Source of the DNA: Pelargonium cotyledonis
Lineage: Eukaryota > Streptophyta > Magnoliopsida > Geraniales > Geraniaceae
Assembly (NCBI GenBank): GCA_036897625.1
Contig: JAYMTA010000997.1
Location: 1-22,501, forward strand
DNA length: 22,501 bases
Reading direction: 5' to 3'
Part shown: piece after piece, positions 19,561-22,501 of the stretch
Numbering within the stretch: position 1 is the stretch's first letter
Layout: every line of letters starts with the position of its first letter
Position numbers and translations under genes: made by a program
Notes under the pieces: model-generated
The model's database searches: none
Seen by the model: only the letters and a program-made list of their open reading frames with translations
Told to the model about the DNA's origin: nothing

Positions 19561-21390
19561 GATGCGTGAAAGATAAAACATTCATTCTTCAATGAAAAGT
19601 CAATTTCCTTGACTTTTTTTTTTCTTTACGTTTTCAAATTCTTGCATTGAATTATTATTTAAATAGATTTCCCTTTTTCCCATTATGGAACACATTATGA
19701 CAATGTTAAATATGCTTAACTGTAAACTTAACATCAGATTTGGTAAATTGTGTTGCAATTAAGTGGGAATGCGCCATAATAATCAACCTTCTAATACAAC
19801 CGTACCATACCAAGTAAAAATATCTGGAAACGTTTGTTTCATGTGTTATTAGTGCATGTGTTATATATGTGCAACGCGCGCTAATAAAAACTTGTATGTG
19901 ACATAAAAACGTGCACCAATATAATATATGTATGTAACTACACTAATACAACTTGTAAGTGGTTGCGCAGATAAATATTTTATGATGACACCAGTGGTGT
20001 TTATAGCTACTGTATTTTCATATTAGAATGCGGGCCAATAAGAATTTGTAACCAATCCAATTGTAATTTGTAATTAAGGTGCACATGTATTACATATGAA
20101 ACAAACACACATCCACAAATCCCCTTCCAAAATATATCTTCCTCAACTTATCACATCTTTTATTTTAGATGAAAGATCTGATTTGTTACATGAACTTTTA
20201 TGTTTTGACCAAATTCAATCTTTTTTAATTTCTTTTAACATAATATAGTTTTCGAACTTTCATACTACGATCTAATTTTGTCATTGAACTTTTTTTTACT
20301 CAAAATATTCTTCGAGCTTTCAAATATTGACCCAAAATGGGTCATGAACTATCACATATATTGACCCATATATGAACTATTTTGGATTAGAAAAAATCAT
20401 GGATTATTTTGAATTAAAAAAAATTAAAGACTAAATCGGGTCGAAATATAAAAATTTAGAGACTAAATTAGAGCTTCTACCTTAATTTTACATATGGACG
20501 AGAACATTAATATTGTTCTTATTTGGAATAGTTCAACTCTTCTAGGAGTTGATATTATTTGACGGGTATGTTGTGAATAATAATTGGGATTTCAAAAAGT
20601 TGGAAGTGGGCGCAACAAAATATGAATTAAGAAAGATTGTGATGAAGGCACAAGTGCACCAATGAGCCGACCTTAAAGTACAAAAAGCAAATTCCTTATT
20701 GAATTTGTTTGTTGTGCTTGTGCATGGATCGATGTCATAAGACAACAAAAAGTCCACAAAAATGCCTCCCGTGAAAAATCAACTTTTATTGTTCTTCAAT
20801 TTTTTTACACAAAACTTTTATTAATATACTACAAAAATATAAGAAGTTAAATTCTCAATTTAGGGTTTTGTGTTGCTCTCTCTTTCTCTCTACTATTTAG
20901 AGAGTCGGTTGCTCCTGGACACTCTCGTTTAGATAATAACGTGCTCTAACTTTTATACCGAGTTAAAATGTTGTTAAAACTTGCAAAGCGGCGACGACGA
21001 AGATTTGCAATAGTTTTTTTTTTCTATTGATATTCACGCATGGCAGCAGGAGGCGGTTGCAGAGAATGAAAATTAATGTGGCTTGTAATCATCGAATTAG
21101 TTTTCGAGTTTGTTGCTGAATCAAATGGTTGACTTGATGGTGGCGAGGGGCAGTTGGTAGAGCTCTTTACGTAAATTGCCTTAAGCTTCAAATACAACTG
21201 TTTTTCAGTTGTTCGTGCTCTTTAGAATAGAGAGAAGTATTTCAGCGTATGCAACTTGATTATTCAGGTTTATAGGGAGGATTTCAGTAACTTTAATTGA
21301 TTATTCATGAAGTTTGAGTTATTTTGGTTCAATTTGACAGTGTTCATTTTTTGTATGCGGGGCTGATATGGAAATCGAGTGGCCCACGAA

Positions 21391-21617
21391 CAGGGACGGA
21401 TCCACTAAGGGAAGTTTGGGGGCAACTGCCCCCACACAGAAAAATTATCCCAATAAATTCTTGTATTTATCCATTAATACTTTGTTATTTGCCTGTATTA
21501 TTTGATCAAATTTAAATTTTTGTCCCCACAAGAATTTTGTTTTTGTCAAAATAGTTTGATGAAAAAATTATTCTTATAGTTTGCCCCCACAAAATAAAAC
21601 TTCTGGATCCGTCCCTA
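21391..21617. mobile_element. hAT-type MITE, 227 bp, with perfect 8-bp target duplication
   Basis: The left end CAGGGACGGATCCA and the right end TGGATCCGTCCCTA are inverted repeats matching at 13 of 14 bases. CCCACGAA stands immediately outside both ends (21383-21390 and 21618-21625), an exact 8-bp target duplication as in hAT elements. The interior is AT-rich with paired 'GCCCCCACA' motifs near each end (21428 and 21581). No transposase is encoded. The intact duplication suggests a fairly young insertion. Confidence 0.9.
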
Positions 21618-21625
21618 CCCACGAA

Positions 21626-22279
21626 CTAGTTAAATCTCCTTTTTTTTTTGTTATGCTTGTGTGGGTGAGTTAGTCTTCAACTTTTCAAATTTGTATCGTT
21701 TTCATTATAGTCGAATATGAAGTGAAAATTTGTTAGTTCTTTTTTTTGTGTATTAAAAGTCAAATTCTTTAAACCGTCAAGAACAGAAAGTAATGGGATT
21801 GTTGCTTTGCAGTGCGTCAAGCGGAAAGATTTGTGGAGCGCAGCTGATAGTGGAATTGCTTAACGTAGAGGGACAGGCCACAATGGGGCACAACTTGCCT
21901 ATTATGCTCCATAGAGACTATAGTGAGTGGAGCATCTTTTTTTTATTGTGCCCAAAACAATTAAATATATGATGATGAGGATACAGGATAAATGGAACCT
22001 AACTGGCCTCTTTTGAACTTTTTTAAATATGATACTATGAGCCGTTTTAATCGGGTATGTAAATTTGCGGTTAAAACTTTTAACCGTTTAATCAAATTAA
22101 GACTAATTTACAATCAAGACTTAATCACTAGTTAAAGTTATCTAATGGGTATATAAGTTGGAGATTGAACTCTGCGCTACCAACTGCGCCATTTCTCCTA
22201 AGTTTTTTTTTTGTTTTTAAACTCTTTTTAGTGACCTGCCTATATAATTATTGGTTTTCATTTGCGGAGTGCCTAATAT
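21626..22279. other. Intergenic DNA up to the CACTA end
   Basis: No gene is supported. After TTTGCAG near 21811 a frame of about 50 codons reads KICGAQLIVELLNVEGQATMGHNLPIML and so on, to a stop near 21970. It follows a plausible splice acceptor but I recognise nothing in it and found no partner exons. A tRNA-like relic lies at 22157-22200. Confidence 0.45.
22157..22200 (-). pseudogene. tRNA-like relic (A box, possible B box, no anticodon arm)
   Basis: The minus strand reads GGAGAAATGGCGCAGTTGG then TAGCGCAGAGTTCAATCTCC. TGGCGCAGTTGG fits the Pol III A box. AGTTCAATCTCC resembles a B box, but only a few bases separate them, so the anticodon arm is missing and no 3' acceptor strand pairs with GGAGAAA. 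It is a broken tRNA gene or the head of a tRNA-derived SINE, not a functional tRNA. Confidence 0.5.
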
Positions 22280-22501
22280 CACTACAAGAACACTGGTTAT
22301 TAGCGACGGAATTTTCCGTCGCTAATACACAAAATTCCGTCTCTAATAACCATCTAAGACGGACACTCGACGGATTGAAATCCATCGCTATAGACCTCAT
22401 CGCAGATGGTTAGCAACGGCAATCCGTCGCTGATCTTAATTTAATCAAAAATTGATAATTTAATTTTAAAATAATATTTTATATAAATTTCATATATTAT
22501 T
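22280..22501 (+). mobile_element. Terminus of a CACTA (En/Spm-type) transposon, runs off the window
   Basis: CACTACAAGAA at 22280-22290 is the classic plant CACTA terminus, and the preceding TAT (22277-22279) could be the 3-bp target duplication. Next come subterminal repeats of AGCGACGGAATT in both orientations (near 22300, 22312, 22350, 22366 and 22406-22430) that form hairpins. The other end and any transposase lie beyond 22501, so completeness and TSD cannot be tested. Confidence 0.85.

Larger units (their letters stand above)
18399..21382. other. Intergenic region upstream of the lyase gene
   Basis: About 3 kb without a supported gene. It holds the lyase upstream region, the LINE relic (18855-19135), a GAGGT pentamer run (19535-19560), and repeated 'GAACTTT ... 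TTGACC(C)AAA' blocks at about 20190-20480 typical of dispersed plant repeats. A CT-rich patch follows at about 20876-20895. It could be a leader of an unseen plus-strand gene, but no coding frame follows it. Confidence 0.5.

Noticed and set aside
20190..20480. Possible MITE with repeated GAACTTT and TTGACCC motifs
   Set aside because: Motifs recur, but no terminal repeats or target duplication could be defined.
20876..21970. Possible start of a new plus-strand gene (CT-rich leader, splice acceptor near 21811, short open frame)
   Set aside because: No coding exon recognisable as a family and no consistent donor/acceptor chain. A hAT MITE interrupts the stretch.

Overview
This is plant nuclear DNA, most likely from a eudicot. 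The evidence is genes built of many short exons with GT-AG introns, AT-rich intergenic sequence, several plant-type transposable-element ends (Tourist-like, hAT-like, CACTA, LINE) and three plant gene families. I cannot name the species. No bacterial operon, CRISPR array, phage or other clearly new multi-gene system is visible, and I do not claim one.

Layout. (1) Positions 1-386 look like the 3' end of a retroposed transcript: AATAAA at 343 is followed by a 17-A run at 370-386. (2) Plus strand, 1869-5502, with non-coding leader sequence probably starting near 600: a 14-coding-exon gene for a 429-residue DUF707 protein with an N-terminal membrane anchor. (3) Minus strand, 6150-6887: a broken cinnamyl-alcohol-dehydrogenase-like (CAD-like) pseudogene keeping only two exons, with a frameshift. 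(4) 6888-9128: AT-rich intergenic DNA holding a 687-bp Tourist-like element (8149-8835). (5) Minus strand, 9129-10721: an intact five-exon CAD-like alcohol dehydrogenase of 366 residues, the apparent sister of the pseudogene. (6) 10722-13840: intergenic DNA with two short tandem arrays. (7) Minus strand, 13841-18038: a 15-exon rhamnogalacturonate lyase gene (polysaccharide lyase family 4, 684 residues) with a signal peptide. (8) 18039-22501: its leader and promoter, a decayed LINE fragment, a 227-bp hAT-type MITE with a perfect 8-bp target duplication, a tRNA-like relic, and the first 222 bases of a CACTA transposon that runs off the window.

The three working genes are unlinked in function as far as I can tell: a probable endomembrane protein of unknown function, a cytosolic NADPH-dependent alcohol/aldehyde oxidoreductase, and a secreted pectin-degrading lyase. 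The only clear relation between neighbours is the tandem CAD pair. Exon boundaries were read by hand from GT-AG sites, reading frame and family resemblance. All three intact models keep an open frame across every junction.
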